DNA of 64,000 nucleotides from assembly GCF_011038655.2 (NCBI RefSeq), contig NZ_CP064954.1:1674001-1738000 (forward strand), given 5' to 3'. Below, one piece after another: positions 29,506-40,330 of the stretch. Numbering within the stretch: the first letter of the stretch is position 1; every line of letters starts with the position of its first letter. Source of the stretch: Corynebacterium lizhenjunii. Lineage in GTDB: Bacteria > Actinomycetota > Actinomycetes > Mycobacteriales > Mycobacteriaceae. Made by a program: the position numbers and the translations under genes. The notes beneath the pieces were generated by a model. That model was not told the origin of the DNA, searched no databases, and saw only the letters and a list, made by a program, of their open reading frames with translations.

Positions 29506-30867
29506 TTAGCTAGCACAGGCAGCAGCGAAGAAGTCGCCGCGCTGCCCCATGCCGGTGTACATGTCCAACGATGCCGCAGCCGGTGCCAAAAGCACGGTAT
29601 CCCCGGCCTCGGCGTGTTGCTGTGCCCAAGCTACCGCTTCGCGCATGGCCGCGGCGCCATCGGTGGATTCGACCTGGTGCACCGGGGTGTGCGGGGCGTG
29701 AAGGGCGAGCGCTTTGGCAAGCAACTGCCGGTCGACCCCCAGCAGAACTGCGGCCTTGATGCGGTGGGCGTGCTCGCGGACCAGGGGCTCCACATCGGCC
29801 CCCTTGAGTTGGCCGCCAGCGATCCACACCACGCGCTCTAGCCCGCGCAAGGAGGCGTCAGCCGCGTGCGGGTTGGTGGCCTTAGAGTTATCCACGTACG
29901 TCACCCCGTCCGCGCGGTGCACCACTGCACCGCGGTGCCCGGAGACGCGATAGCCTGCCAAGCCCGCAGCCACTGAGTCCGGGTGCGCACCGGCGAGGAG
30001 GGCAACGGCGGCGGCTGCGGCGGCATCGGCAATGCCGGCCGGACCGGCGGGTTCAATACCCTCCACGGCGCACAGCCGCACCGGCGTGCCCTCCAGGTTG
30101 GAGACTAGGTGGCCTTCGGCGACTCCCACTTGGCCCCCAGCCGGCGCGCTGCTGGTGAAGCCGTAGCATTTAGCTGGCGCATACGCGGCTAGCTGGGGAT
30201 CATCACACCCAATAACCGCATGGGTCCCATCCAAAGCTTTCGCCTTCGCCGCGGCGTAATGGGCAAAAGATCCGTGCCAGTCCAGGTGGTCTTCAGCGAT
30301 ATTGAGTACCACGCCCACATCGGGGCGCAGCTGCGAGGTCCAGTGCAGTTGGAAAGAAGACATCTCCACCACCAGGATGTCTGCGCGGACCTGGGCCCCC
30401 AGCGCATCAAACACGGAGGCTCCGATGTTGCCCACTGCCACGGCGCGCAGTCCGGTGCGCGCGGCATCCTGGTCCATTATCGCGGCCAACATGCCGGTGG
30501 TAGTGGTCTTGCCATTGGTGCCGGTGACTACCAACCAGCGCCGCGGCGGGCCAAAAACACCTGCCCGGTCAAGCCGGTACGCCAACTCGCAGTCCCCTAG
30601 CACCTCAATGCCAGCGTCCGCCGCCGCAGTCAGCAGCTCCGAGTGCGGAGGCCAGCCCGGGGAGGTGACTACCAGGTTGTAGTCCGCCAGGTTGGCCAGG
30701 GCGGTTTCTACTGGCACAACTTGCGTGCCGATGCCCTCTGCCGCCGCCGGGTTGCCATCCGTTACTGTTAGCCGCGCACCTAGGCGCTGGAGCACTGCGG
30801 CGCAACCACGTCCGGACACCCCGGCGCCGGCGATGAGGATGTGTCCAGAAAACTCTGTGGGAAGCAT
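29506..30867 (-). CDS. murD: UDP-MurNAc-Ala:D-glutamate ligase
   Basis: Adds D-Glu to UDP-MurNAc-L-Ala. P-loop VTGTNGKTTTTGML, AEDHLDWHG and the lysine-containing DNSKATNPHAADASL are all present, and the final domain ends GMGQRGDFFAAA. 453 residues, ATG start at 30867, 3 bases after mraY. It carries two copies of the iterated word (30023 and 30726). Nothing is missing. Confidence 0.96.
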   Translation of the reverse strand: MLPTEFSGHILIAGAGVSGRGCAAVLQRLGARLTVTDGNPAAAEGIGTQVVPVETALANLADYNLVVTSPGWPPHSELLTAAADAGIEVLGDCELAYRLDRAGVFGPPRRWLVVTGTNGKTTTTGMLAAIMDQDAARTGLRAVAVGNIGASVFDALGAQVRADILVVEMSSFQLHWTSQLRPDVGVVLNIAEDHLDWHGSFAHYAAAKAKALDGTHAVIGCDDPQLAAYAPAKCYGFTSSAPAGGQVGVAEGHLVSNLEGTPVRLCAVEGIEPAGPAGIADAAAAAAVALLAGAHPDSVAAGLAGYRVSGHRGAVVHRADGVTYVDNSKATNPHAADASLRGLERVVWIAGGQLKGADVEPLVREHAHRIKAAVLLGVDRQLLAKALALHAPHTPVHQVESTDGAAAMREAVAWAQQHAEAGDTVLLAPAAASLDMYTGMGQRGDFFAAACAS

Positions 30868-30870
30868 GTT

Positions 30871-31977
30871 TTACCTGCCCATCCCGCTGGCCAGCAGCCA
30901 TTCACCGTAAAATAGTGCCACGCCTGCAATGGCGGCCATACCGGCCAACAGCCAGAAGCGCACCACCACGGAGGTTTCCGGCCAGCCGCCGTTTTCGAAG
31001 TGGTGGTGGATGGGGGCCATGCGGAAGAAACGCTTGCCGGTGGTGCGGAAGACCACGATTTGGATTGCTACGGAGGCGACCTCAATAACGAACAGCGCGC
31101 CGACGATGATCATCAGCAGCTCCGTACGCGTGGTCACCGAAAGCCCGGCCACGAGGCCGCCCAGGGCCAGGGAGCCGGTATCGCCCATGAAGATCTTCGC
31201 GGGAGCAGCGTTCCACCATAAAAAGCCCAAGCAGCCGCCCACGCCGGCGGCGGCCAAAATGGCCAAGTCCAGCGGGTCACGAACTTCGTAGCACCCGGCG
31301 GAATAGGTGCCAGTGCAGGAGTTGCGGAATTGCCAGAAGGTAATGATTGCGTAGCCGCCCATGACAAATGCGGTTGTGCCCGCGGCCAGGCCGTCGAGGC
31401 CATCGGTGAGATTGACCGCGTTAGACCACGCTGCAATCAGGATGAACATGAACACCAAAAACAGCACGGTGCCCACCACAGCGGGGCCCACCTGGAAGTC
31501 GATGGTGTCGATGTCGCGCACGAAAGACAGGTGGGTCGAACCCGGCGTTAAGCCGTTGTCGTCTGGAAATTGCAACACCAATAGACCAAAGATGATGGCT
31601 ACTGCTAGTTGGCTTACCAGCTTCGCGGTCTTATTCAACCCCAAGTTGCGCGACTTGAACAGTTTAATAAAGTCATCCGCAAACCCGACCGCGCCCAGGC
31701 CCAGGGTCAAAAACAGCACCAGGAGACCGGAGGCGGTAAAGCCATCATGGCCCGTGGTCAGGCCATACGCGCCCGCCACCACATAGCCCAGAGTGATCCC
31801 GGCCAATATCGCTATGCCGCCCATGGTGGGAGTGCCGCGCTTGCGCAAATGCGACTGCGGGCCGTCCTCGCGAATCTCTTGTCCCTTACCGGCGTTGGCG
31901 AAGTAGCGAATCAACACCGGCGTCAAGAAGATGGCGACGAGGAAGCTGACTGCTCCCGCGATAATTATCTGGGTCAC
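30871..31977 (-). CDS. mraY: Phospho-MurNAc-pentapeptide transferase MraY
   Basis: Joins the MurNAc-pentapeptide to undecaprenyl phosphate, making lipid I. Ten hydrophobic segments; the catalytic Asp residues lie in [17 protein letters not shown] and [11 protein letters not shown], and MAPIHHHFE is the family loop. GTG 31977 starts the usual [14 protein letters not shown] and has AAAAGGA upstream; an in-frame ATG at 32001 adds 8 residues and lacks a ribosome site. Confidence 0.96.
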   Translation of the reverse strand: MTQIIIAGAVSFLVAIFLTPVLIRYFANAGKGQEIREDGPQSHLRKRGTPTMGGIAILAGITLGYVVAGAYGLTTGHDGFTASGLLVLFLTLGLGAVGFADDFIKLFKSRNLGLNKTAKLVSQLAVAIIFGLLVLQFPDDNGLTPGSTHLSFVRDIDTIDFQVGPAVVGTVLFLVFMFILIAAWSNAVNLTDGLDGLAAGTTAFVMGGYAIITFWQFRNSCTGTYSAGCYEVRDPLDLAILAAAGVGGCLGFLWWNAAPAKIFMGDTGSLALGGLVAGLSVTTRTELLMIIVGALFVIEVASVAIQIVVFRTTGKRFFRMAPIHHHFENGGWPETSVVVRFWLLAGMAAIAGVALFYGEWLLASGMGR

Positions 31978-32024
31978 GTCTGTCTCAAATCCTTTTGGCA
32001 TCTAAGCGGATAGGTGGGCGGCGG

Positions 32025-33542
32025 CTAACCCCTGGCAGGGCCGTCCGCGACTAAGGCCTCGGCTACTCGCCACAATTGTTGGACGTTGGAGGCCTTAGTC
32101 AAGACCACATCCTTGGCTTCGCGGCTGGCCCAGTCGGCAACGCCTGCGGGCGCCTGGCGCAACAACTCCCGCACATGCTCGGTGGCTGCCGCCGAATCAC
32201 CGGCAACTATTGTAGCCACGCCCTGGGTGCGTGCCGCGTTAGCCAGCGCCACACAATTGGGGCTCTCTCCCACCACCACCAGATGGTCCACATCGAACTT
32301 GGACAGCTCATGGGCCAATGCTGCGTGGGCGGCGGGGGCGTCTTCGCCCAGCTCACCCATCTCTCCCAGCACGGCAATGGATCGCGCGTCGGGGCGCGAG
32401 GCGGTGGTGTAGCCCAAAGCCGCAATCGCCGCGGCCATGGAGTCGGGGTTGGCGTTATAGGCGTCGTCGATAATCGTCACCCCGTCAGCGCGGGTGCGTA
32501 CGTCCATCCGGTGCGCAGAGGCGTTAGTATGCCCCTCCAACGCGGCAACAATGTCTGCCAGCTCCATGCCGGATGCCCGAGCAGCCGCCACTGCGGCTAG
32601 CGCATTGGAGACCTGGTGGCGGCCAAAGACCCGCAGCCGCACCCGTGTGGGCGCTAAACCTGGGGCATGGAGAACGAAGGTGGGCCGGGCGACATCATCA
32701 AGCTCAATGTCCGTGGCCCGGTAGTCTGCCTCTTGATTGTCAACGCCAAAGGTGACCACCTGGGCGGGGGTCCGGGCGGCCATGGCGGCTACTAGGGCAT
32801 CGTCGGCATTGAGCACTGCGGTGCCATTGGCGGGCAGAGCCTCCACCAGCTCGCCCTTCGCCTGGGCGATATTGGCCCGGGAACCAAACTCCCCCAGATG
32901 GGCAGAACCCACGTTGAGCACCACACCCACCCGCGGCGGGGCAATCCGGGCCAGGTGTGCAATGTGGCCGACGCCGCGCGCAGACAGTTCCGCCACCAAG
33001 TGGCGCGTGTCCTGGGTGCAGCGCAGCGCGGTGTAGGGATGACCAATCTCATTGTTAAAAGACCCCGGCGGAGCCACCGTGGGGCCATCGGCCCGCAGCG
33101 CCGTGGCAATCAAGTCCTTGGTAGAGGTCTTGCCTGCAGAACCAGTCACGCCCACCACATTGAGCTGCGGCAAGCGCTCCACCACTGCCTGCGCCAGGGC
33201 GGACAGTGCCCGCACCACCGCCGCAGCCGAACCATCGACGTCGTGGGCATAGATGTCCGCGTTGGCCTCCGCGCCGGTGGGCCGGCCCGTTGGCTCCACC
33301 ACAATGGCTGGTATCCCCACTGGGCGCGCCGCCAACACCGCCACGGCCCCGGCAGCTACTGCCTGGGCAGCAAAATCGTGGCCGTCCACGCGGGCACCGG
33401 GGAAGGCTACAAACAGCCCGCCGGGGCGCACCTCGCGCGAATCAAACTCCACGCTAGCTGTCACGGTGGCTGAAGGGTCGGCCACGCAGTCCAGATACCC
33501 ACCGGTAATCTGGGCTATGTCTTTCACGCTCAACTCAATCAT
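32025..33542 (-). CDS. murF: UDP-MurNAc-tripeptide:D-Ala-D-Ala ligase
   Basis: Adds the D-Ala-D-Ala dipeptide, the last cytoplasmic step of the stem peptide. P-loop GVTGSAGKTSTKDLI, NVGSAHLGEFGS, and the C-terminal DDAYNANPDSMAAA are present; 505 residues with ATG at 33542. It lies 12 bases after murE. No ddl gene is in this cluster, as usual for the genus. Confidence 0.95.
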   Translation of the reverse strand: MIELSVKDIAQITGGYLDCVADPSATVTASVEFDSREVRPGGLFVAFPGARVDGHDFAAQAVAAGAVAVLAARPVGIPAIVVEPTGRPTGAEANADIYAHDVDGSAAAVVRALSALAQAVVERLPQLNVVGVTGSAGKTSTKDLIATALRADGPTVAPPGSFNNEIGHPYTALRCTQDTRHLVAELSARGVGHIAHLARIAPPRVGVVLNVGSAHLGEFGSRANIAQAKGELVEALPANGTAVLNADDALVAAMAARTPAQVVTFGVDNQEADYRATDIELDDVARPTFVLHAPGLAPTRVRLRVFGRHQVSNALAAVAAARASGMELADIVAALEGHTNASAHRMDVRTRADGVTIIDDAYNANPDSMAAAIAALGYTTASRPDARSIAVLGEMGELGEDAPAAHAALAHELSKFDVDHLVVVGESPNCVALANAARTQGVATIVAGDSAAATEHVRELLRQAPAGVADWASREAKDVVLTKASNVQQLWRVAEALVADGPARG

Positions 33543-33554
33543 CGCAACTCTTCC

Positions 33555-35090
33555 CTATTGTTTCGCCGCACCAGTCCGGGCGCGTACGGCGCGAGCCAGT
33601 TCCTCGCGGTCATCAAAATGAATGGTTTGCTCTCCCACAATTTGGCCTACCTCGTGGCCTTTACCCACCACGATGACGGCATCGCCGGGCTGCGCCCACG
33701 CCACCGCCGTGTCAATGGCCTGGGCGCGCGAGCCAATCTCCCGGATCTCGGCGGCTGTGCCCGCGTCTACCGCACCGGCAACCACTGCAGCACGGATGGC
33801 GGCGGGGTCCTCGCTGCGGGGGTTATCATCGGTGACTATCACCAAGTCCGCCCCACGGGCAGCACCGGCGCCCATGAGCGGGCGCTTGGCCGCGTCCCGA
33901 TCTCCGCCGGCGCCCACCACCACGGCAATGCGGGCCTGCTTTCCTACCTGGCCGCGCAGGGTCTCTAGCACCGCACTCACCGCTGCCGGCTTGTGCGCGT
34001 AGTCCACCACTGCCAAAAAGTCCTGCCCCAGCTCAATGCGCTCCATGCGTCCTGGCACACGTACCTGCTCTATCCCGTGCACGAAGGCGTCGAGGTCCAC
34101 TCCCACCGCGCTGGCTAGGCCGACGGCGACGGCGGCATTAGCAATGTTGAAGCGCCCGGGCAGGGGCAAGCGGAACTCCAGATCTGTGCCCGAAGTTACC
34201 CCGCGCAGCACCACCCGTTGGGCGCCGGTGGCCTCCACGTCCAGCTGGGTAGCGCACAGGTCTGCATCTGTGCTTGCCGATGCCACCGTGGTCAACGCCC
34301 CATCCACTCGCTCAGCCATGCGTTGCCCCCAGGATTCGTCGACGCACACAACGGCGTGCTGCGCGGAATCGGGACCGCTAAACAGCGTGGCCTTGGCGTC
34401 AAAATACTCCTCCATGGAGGAATGGAAATCCAGATGGTCCTGGCTCAGGTTGGTAAAGGCCCCGGCGGCAAAACGCACGCCTTGTACCCGGCCTAGGGCC
34501 AGCGCGTGGGAGGAGACCTCCATGACCACATGGGTAACCCCTTGGGCGCGCATGGTGGCAAAGAGCTCTTGCAGCCGCGGGGCTTCCGGGGTAGTCAGCT
34601 TGGTAGCTACCGGTTCCCGGTTAATCCGGGTGCCCGTGGTACCGATCAGGCCCACGGAATAGCCCGCGTGCAGCAAGCCCTCCTCCACCAAGTAACTCGT
34701 GGTGGTCTTCCCGGATGTTCCCGTAATGCCAATCACGGTCATATCCGCGGTGGGGTGCCCATAGATCTCTGCGGCTAGATGCCCCAACACAGCGCGCACA
34801 TCATCGACGATGAGCACGGGGCGGGTCTCCCCTGCGGAGCTGAGCAGCTGGGCCCCGGCGGCATCGGAAAGTATGGCAGCGGCAGGAGTCTGGGCGGCAA
34901 ACTGGGCGCCATGCACCCGCGTGCCTGGCAGCGCAGCGAACAACCCACCCGGGGCCACCGCAGCAGAATCCAGGGAGATGGAGCTTATCTGAATGGAGGA
35001 GGAATCAACAGCGCCGGAGAGCTGCGCTCCCGCCAGTTGCGCCAACCGGCCCAGGGACACAAACGAAGACGACGTCATAGTGGAGCTCAC
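33555..35090 (-). CDS. murE: UDP-MurNAc-Ala-Glu:meso-DAP ligase
   Basis: Adds meso-diaminopimelate to the stem peptide. P-loop GITGTSGKTTTSYLV, EVSSHALALGRV, and the DNPRSEDPAAIR motif: the Asn-Pro-Arg signature is what selects meso-DAP rather than lysine, matching the corynebacterial wall. 511 residues. A CTTGCCGATGCC word is at 34273-34284. Confidence 0.96.
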   Translation of the reverse strand: MSSTMTSSSFVSLGRLAQLAGAQLSGAVDSSSIQISSISLDSAAVAPGGLFAALPGTRVHGAQFAAQTPAAAILSDAAGAQLLSSAGETRPVLIVDDVRAVLGHLAAEIYGHPTADMTVIGITGTSGKTTTSYLVEEGLLHAGYSVGLIGTTGTRINREPVATKLTTPEAPRLQELFATMRAQGVTHVVMEVSSHALALGRVQGVRFAAGAFTNLSQDHLDFHSSMEEYFDAKATLFSGPDSAQHAVVCVDESWGQRMAERVDGALTTVASASTDADLCATQLDVEATGAQRVVLRGVTSGTDLEFRLPLPGRFNIANAAVAVGLASAVGVDLDAFVHGIEQVRVPGRMERIELGQDFLAVVDYAHKPAAVSAVLETLRGQVGKQARIAVVVGAGGDRDAAKRPLMGAGAARGADLVIVTDDNPRSEDPAAIRAAVVAGAVDAGTAAEIREIGSRAQAIDTAVAWAQPGDAVIVVGKGHEVGQIVGEQTIHFDDREELARAVRARTGAAKQ

Positions 35091-35093
35091 TTC

Positions 35094-37265
35094 CTATTCT
35101 GCCCGCAGCACCAAATGGTCTGCAGGTGGCGAGGTGGGGATATTATCGCGATCGATGAGCCACTGGGCAATGTCGCGGAACACAGGCGCCGCGGACTGGC
35201 CGCCGCTGCCGTCATCATTGACCCCTGACTGCGGGTTGTCCAGCATAATCGCCACGACAAAGCGCGGGTCATCAGCCGGGGCAATACCTGCAAAGGTAAT
35301 CCAATAGTTGGAATTGGAGTACGCGCCGGTGTTTTTATCCACCTGCTGCGCGGTACCAGTCTTGCCCGAAAGCTGATAGCCCTCAATGCTATTGCCGCCA
35401 GCCGTACCGTTATTGATGCCCGCAGGATCCGCCTGGAAGACGGCCCGGAACATATTAACCACCTGGGCGGCAGTCTCCGGGGAGACCACCCGGGTGCGTG
35501 CCGGAGGATCAATATCCAGCTTTTGGCCCGCAGCGTCGGTGACCGAGGTGATGATGCGCGGTTCAATACGCTCACCGCCATTGGCCAAGGTCTGGTAAAC
35601 ACTGGCCATCTGCAGCGCAGTCCAGGACATACCCTGGCCGATAGGCAGGTTAGCGAAGGTGCCGCCAGACCACTGGGACTTATCGGGAACAATGCCTGCG
35701 GATTCATTGGGCAGCTCCACTCCCGTCACCCGGCCTAGACCAAAGGCGTTGAGGTACTCGGCGTACTTATCCTGGCCCAGCTTTTCTGCCAACATGAGGG
35801 TTCCCACGTTGGAGGACTTACCAAAAACACCGGTAGTGGTGTAGGGCTCCACGCCGTGGGACCAGGCATCAGAGACGGTCACGCCCGCCATGTCGATACT
35901 GCCGGGGACCTGGTGGACTTCCTCCGGGTGCGTGATGCCCTCTTCCAGCGTGGCAGCTGCGGTAACAATCTTGGCCACAGACCCCGGCTCGAAGGGGTGG
36001 GAAATGGAACGGTTTTCGAAATCCTTACCTTGCTTGAGCTGCTTGTCAATGTCTCCATTGGGGTCGATTGTCCCACTATTTGCCATGGCCAGCACCTCCC
36101 CAGTGGCGGCGTCAAGCACCACGGCCTCGCCAGACTTGGCCCGCGAATTAGCCACGGCCTTCTCCAGCTTCTGCTGTACAAAGGTTTGCAGGTCCAAGTC
36201 CAGGGTCAACTCAATGCGGTGGCCGTCGATGGCATCGCGCTCATCTCGCAGAGTGCCCGGGATGTGCTGGCCGTTGACGGAGACATCGCCGGTGGAGCGG
36301 CCATCGAGGCCGGACAAGAGGGCATCGGCAGCCGCTTCCAATCCAAACTGACCTGTGCCGTCCATGGAGACCTTACCCACCACATTCTCCGCAATAGCGC
36401 CGTTGGGATACTGCCGGATGGACTGGCGGTCCGGAGCCACACCATGGTAAGTGTCCGCGATTTCTTCCGCGACATCGGGGTCCACGTTGCGCACCAGAAT
36501 CTCATACTGCGTATCTGCCTGCAGCTTGGCCAAAATTTCCTTGGAGTCCACGCCGTTGGTCTCGCGCCCGGCAGCCTTAATCTTCTCCGGAATCCCGCGG
36601 GCCATTTCCTTCAAGCGGCCTTCTACCCGGGCGTCCAGCTCCCGGTTAAAGTCGGCCTCGCCCCAATCAGATGGCGTGTCCTCGGCGTCGAGCTTGCGCT
36701 TTTCTTGCTCGCGGAGCTCATCGCGCAGACGCAGCGGGGACACGGTGAGGGACCGGGCATGCATGGTATACGCCAGAATCTGACCTTCGCGGTCCACGAT
36801 AGCCCCACGACGTGCAGGATCCACGTACACCCGGGTGCGCTGCGCGCTAGCCTGCTGGGCCAAATCCGGGCCCCACACAATCTGCACCCACGCCAAACGC
36901 GCGCACATCACCATAACTACCGCTAACACCACGGCCAGCAGCTTAAACAGACGATCTTGCATCAGCGCGGCCTGCTGCTGCACCGGAGAGCCCTGACGGC
37001 GGCGCTGGGAGAAATCCGAAGAGAACTCCGGGGAGAATTTCGCGTCCCCACCTACGGGCGGACGCGCAGCAGGTTGGCGGCCCTGGTGCTGCAGGTGCGG
37101 CTGGGCGTGTTCGTGGGGGCGCGGCTGGGCTTGTTCCCGGCGACGGGGTTGGGCATGCTGCCGACCACGGGGCTGCCGCTGTGCCCGCGACTGCGCAGGA
37201 GTGTGCGCGCTGCGTCCCCGACGCCCGTGCGCGCCAGTGCCGCCGGCGGAGTTGTGCGGAGTCAC
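35094..37265 (-). CDS. ftsI: Penicillin-binding protein FtsI (PBP3)
   Basis: Septal transpeptidase and partner of FtsW. One membrane segment (LFKLLAVVLAVVMVMCARLAW) near residue 110, a pedestal domain, then the class B PBP domain with SVAK (active-site Ser), SSN and SGKTGTAQ. It has 723 residues because of a cytoplasmic N-terminus of about 100 residues made of Gln/Pro/Arg/His-rich repeats (HAQPRRREQAQPRPHEHAQP). The start at GTG 37265 is uncertain; a much later start would remove that tail. Confidence 0.94.
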   Translation of the reverse strand: MTPHNSAGGTGAHGRRGRSAHTPAQSRAQRQPRGRQHAQPRRREQAQPRPHEHAQPHLQHQGRQPAARPPVGGDAKFSPEFSSDFSQRRRQGSPVQQQAALMQDRLFKLLAVVLAVVMVMCARLAWVQIVWGPDLAQQASAQRTRVYVDPARRGAIVDREGQILAYTMHARSLTVSPLRLRDELREQEKRKLDAEDTPSDWGEADFNRELDARVEGRLKEMARGIPEKIKAAGRETNGVDSKEILAKLQADTQYEILVRNVDPDVAEEIADTYHGVAPDRQSIRQYPNGAIAENVVGKVSMDGTGQFGLEAAADALLSGLDGRSTGDVSVNGQHIPGTLRDERDAIDGHRIELTLDLDLQTFVQQKLEKAVANSRAKSGEAVVLDAATGEVLAMANSGTIDPNGDIDKQLKQGKDFENRSISHPFEPGSVAKIVTAAATLEEGITHPEEVHQVPGSIDMAGVTVSDAWSHGVEPYTTTGVFGKSSNVGTLMLAEKLGQDKYAEYLNAFGLGRVTGVELPNESAGIVPDKSQWSGGTFANLPIGQGMSWTALQMASVYQTLANGGERIEPRIITSVTDAAGQKLDIDPPARTRVVSPETAAQVVNMFRAVFQADPAGINNGTAGGNSIEGYQLSGKTGTAQQVDKNTGAYSNSNYWITFAGIAPADDPRFVVAIMLDNPQSGVNDDGSGGQSAAPVFRDIAQWLIDRDNIPTSPPADHLVLRAE

Positions 37266-37396
37266 CTGCCTAAGTCACCTGTCCTTGTATCTCTTGGCCC
37301 TGAGGCTACACATGGCTCCAGCTCGGTGCCGCGAGCCGATGCCCAGCTGGTTGATGCCCAGTTGGTTGGCACCTCTGCTGGTTCACACCTAGTTGG

Positions 37397-38311
37397 TTAC
37401 CGGTCGGTGCGCGCAGCGTAGGGCATCTGACCGCGTCTTGCGGGATCGGGCCGGGCAATGCCTTGTTCACCCTGTGGCACCGCGTTGAGGTTGCCGGAAA
37501 CATCCGCGACCTCCTTCGGATCGCTAGAGGCTTGGCCAGGACGAACCGGGGCACCATTGACATCGATAATAGATTCAGTTTCTGCGGTTGCCGGGCGGCG
37601 CTCGGCAATGTCGCCATTTTCTTGAACTTCTACAATGCCCGCCTGCACCGGCACCCCCATGGAGGCCTCGGCGGCGCGGCGTGCGACATCGGCAGAAGAG
37701 CGGACGTTTTCCAAGTCGCGGTGAAGGGTCTCTAACTGATTAGTCAGCATTGTTTCCTGCACCGACAGCTCCTGGATGTGAAAAGCCTGTTGGGTAGCCT
37801 GGCCGGAGAACCACATGGAACCACACACTCCAGCTATGAGCAGGCCCACGCCATAGGAGGCCAGCCTAAAGCGCTGCGATACCTGCCGCGCACTGCTGAC
37901 GCGACGGCCGCGCTCGCTGACTACCTGGCGCGAACCCAGGCGTTGTGCCCGCTGGCCGCGCTGCGGAGTGCCCGTGTGGGAAGTTCGCCGTGGCGGCAGT
38001 CCTCGGCCCGGCGCCGAGGGCTCTTCGTAGCCGCGCTCCCGCAAGACGTCGACCTTGCTTGCGGCATAGCTCCCGGTACGGGAGATGGTCGCGGGTCGCG
38101 GTGTCGCCGAGCGCATATGCTCCGCTGGGCGCGCACCCGCAAAGGACACAGCGCGCGGCCGCTCAGCTAGGGCGGTGGTCAGCGAGTGGCCGTCGCCAAA
38201 CTCGTTGCCAGAGGTGTAGTCCCTGCTTGCACCCATGCTCTGTTCCTTTCGTCCTGTTCGTCCTGCCTGTTGCCACCGGGCGCCACCGCGCCCACCACCA
38301 GGGGAGCTCAT
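37397..38311 (-). CDS. ftsL: FtsL-like divisome protein
   Basis: Identified by position (between rsmH and ftsI) and architecture: an Arg/Ser/Gly-rich cytoplasmic region of about 145 residues, one membrane segment ([21 protein letters not shown]), a short extracellular coiled coil ([20 protein letters not shown]) and a Pro-rich tail. The ATG at 38311 overlaps the rsmH stop as ATGA and has GGGAGG upstream; ATG 38236 with AAAGGA is an equally good start. FtsL sequences diverge greatly, so the family call rests mainly on context. Confidence 0.82.
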   Translation of the reverse strand: MSSPGGGRGGARWQQAGRTGRKEQSMGASRDYTSGNEFGDGHSLTTALAERPRAVSFAGARPAEHMRSATPRPATISRTGSYAASKVDVLRERGYEEPSAPGRGLPPRRTSHTGTPQRGQRAQRLGSRQVVSERGRRVSSARQVSQRFRLASYGVGLLIAGVCGSMWFSGQATQQAFHIQELSVQETMLTNQLETLHRDLENVRSSADVARRAAEASMGVPVQAGIVEVQENGDIAERRPATAETESIIDVNGAPVRPGQASSDPKEVADVSGNLNAVPQGEQGIARPDPARRGQMPYAARTDR

Positions 38312-39351
38312 CGCGCTGCCTCCCGTGGGGCGTGAAACTCTACTTGCCCGTGCAAGCGCTCCACCGCACGCACCCTTACCGATGCCGCCCGGGGATTGTC
38401 TGCTACCTCCTCCGCGCTAGCCTTCTCTGCCCCGCGGGTGATCACCTTAAATGCGGCCGCCGTGCCGGGGAGGTCCATGGGCAAACCAGCCGGAGTGGTC
38501 GATGTCGACAGCTGCTTGAAAGCAGCCTTGACTATGCGGTCCTCAAGGGACTGATAGCTCATAAACACCGCCCGACCCCCGGGTGCTAGGGCGTCCGTTA
38601 TCACCGGTAGCACCTGCTCTATAGCCTCTAGCTCCCGGTTGACCTCCACGCGCAATGCCTGGAACGTCCGCTTAGCAGGGTGTCCCCCGCTGCGACGTGT
38701 TGCTGCTGGGATCGTGGCATAGAGCAGCTCCACCAAACGGGCAGAGGACTCAAACGGTTCCACTTCCCTGGCTTTGAGAATTGCCGAGGCAATCTTGCCA
38801 GCAAAACGCTCATCTCCGTATTGCTTCAGGATGCGCGCCAGTTCCCCATGCGAGTAGGTGTTAAGGATGTCTGCTGCCGTCAGCGTCTGACTGGGATCCA
38901 TTCGCATGTCCAGGGGAGCATCTGTCCGGTAGGCAAAGCCGCGCTCAAGCTGGTCCAACTGCATAGAAGACACACCCAGGTCAAACAGAGCCCCGGCCAC
39001 GCCGTGCGTGCGCGCAAGCTCGAAGATGTCGCCCTCGCCGGTCGCGATAGCCGCGCCAACCTCGTCAAAGCGGCGCCCCACGGCCACAAAGCGCGGCGCC
39101 CAAGGGGTCAACCGCTGGCTCGCCTGCTCCAAGGAGCGCGAGTCCCGGTCCACACCAATAACCTTGGCCTTTGGGAAGGTGCGCAGGAAGTACTCCGTGT
39201 GCCCACCCGCACCCAGGGTGCCATCGACAATGACAGCATTCTCTCCCGCAGCCTCCACAGCAGGGGCTAGCAGCTGGGCCATGCGCTCACGCATAACCGG
39301 CACGTGACCGTGATTCGCCGCTACATCAAACGCGGTGTCCTCGTGTGTCAT
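38308..39351 (-). CDS. rsmH: 16S rRNA C1402 N4-methyltransferase
   Basis: SAM-dependent methyltransferase (MraW) of 347 residues. [17 protein letters not shown] is the SAM motif; [22 protein letters not shown] and [16 protein letters not shown] ([19 protein letters not shown]) are family signatures. The start ATG 39351 has AGGGGG 5 bases upstream. The open frame extends further to 39522, but that part lies across the mraZ-rsmH spacer and has no family match. Confidence 0.95.
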   Translation of the reverse strand: MTHEDTAFDVAANHGHVPVMRERMAQLLAPAVEAAGENAVIVDGTLGAGGHTEYFLRTFPKAKVIGVDRDSRSLEQASQRLTPWAPRFVAVGRRFDEVGAAIATGEGDIFELARTHGVAGALFDLGVSSMQLDQLERGFAYRTDAPLDMRMDPSQTLTAADILNTYSHGELARILKQYGDERFAGKIASAILKAREVEPFESSARLVELLYATIPAATRRSGGHPAKRTFQALRVEVNRELEAIEQVLPVITDALAPGGRAVFMSYQSLEDRIVKAAFKQLSTSTTPAGLPMDLPGTAAAFKVITRGAEKASAEEVADNPRAASVRVRAVERLHGQVEFHAPREAAR

Positions 39352-39551
39352 GTGCACCCCCTTTTGGGTAGAGCTCTGCGGATTCTGACCTCCCATACCA
39401 GCCCTTAGCTCAGCTAAGCCCAAGTCTGGGACAAATAAAGTGCGTATAGGGCCCTGTCCGAGGCAGGTTTCTGATATCGGGGAAGTACACCAGAGCATCC
39501 ACCTCGGGCAGAGTCCATACACGCACTCGCGCTATAGAGTTTTAAAGCCAC

Positions 39552-39986
39552 TTACAGCAGGCCAGCCAATACATCATCAGCATTGCCAGCCGAGTACGCG
39601 TCTTCAGTCTCAGCCTGGTACTCAGCCCACCGGGCTGCGTCCCAGATTTCCAAGAAGTCCACCGAACCGATGACAACACACTCCTTGCTCAGACCCGCAT
39701 ATTCGCGGTGCCCTGCAGACAAGGTGATGCGCCCATGACTATCGGGCCGCTGCTCGTCCGCACTCGCTGCGAGGTTACGGATAAACGCACGTGCCTCCGG
39801 GTTGGTGCGTGATACTGCCGCAGCCTTGCGGGCTCGCGCCGCGAACTCCTCCCGCGGATATACCGCCAAAGAGTGGTCCTGGCCCTTAGTCACCATCAAC
39901 CCGCCAGCTAGTTCCTCACGGAACTTGGCTGGAAGAGTCAAACGTCCTTTGTCATCAAGCTTGGGAGTGTAGGTTCCCAGAAACAT
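39552..39986 (-). CDS. mraZ: Transcriptional regulator MraZ
   Basis: A 144-residue protein with two MraZ repeats, each with the D-x-x-x-R motif: [15 protein letters not shown] and [17 protein letters not shown]. MraZ forms a ring that binds spaced GTGGG boxes and represses the dcw operon. ATG 39986 has AGGAAGGTGG upstream. It is the first gene of the wall cluster, and a matching box array lies 77 bases upstream. Confidence 0.95.
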   Translation of the reverse strand: MFLGTYTPKLDDKGRLTLPAKFREELAGGLMVTKGQDHSLAVYPREEFAARARKAAAVSRTNPEARAFIRNLAASADEQRPDSHGRITLSAGHREYAGLSKECVVIGSVDFLEIWDAARWAEYQAETEDAYSAGNADDVLAGLL

Positions 39987-40062
39987 CCCGGGCCCACCTT
40001 CCTGACAGCTTGAGTTCGCCGGTCTCTTGTCAGCCGAGAAACAGAGGGGCACATACTCCCCT

Positions 40063-40102
40063 ATCTCTCCACTGCGCCCCACTCTACCCCACTTCCACCC
40101 AC
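40063..40102 (-). promoter_or_regulatory. MraZ-box array upstream of mraZ
   Basis: On the minus strand the 40 bases read GTGGG, GTGGG, GTGGG, GTGGA at exact 10-base spacing, each followed by 5 unconserved bases. This is the documented MraZ operator form (TGGGN repeats). It lies 77-116 bases before the mraZ start and probably gives autorepression of the dcw operon. Confidence 0.82.
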
Positions 40103-40330
40103 TAAATACAGTCACGCGCCCGAAATTTTTCTCACCAGACCCAGAAACCCAAGGTCATGGTCATATTTTTTCGTGGGAGACCCTCCCATTCACACTCCAT
40201 TTACCCCCACCATGACACCGTTAACACCAACCCCTTCAATCCCTCTAAGACCCACCAGCACGTCCCATACAGCCCGCACCACGCCACCGCGCCCCAATCA
40301 CCTCCACTGCGACACCCTTTTGGCCCCACA

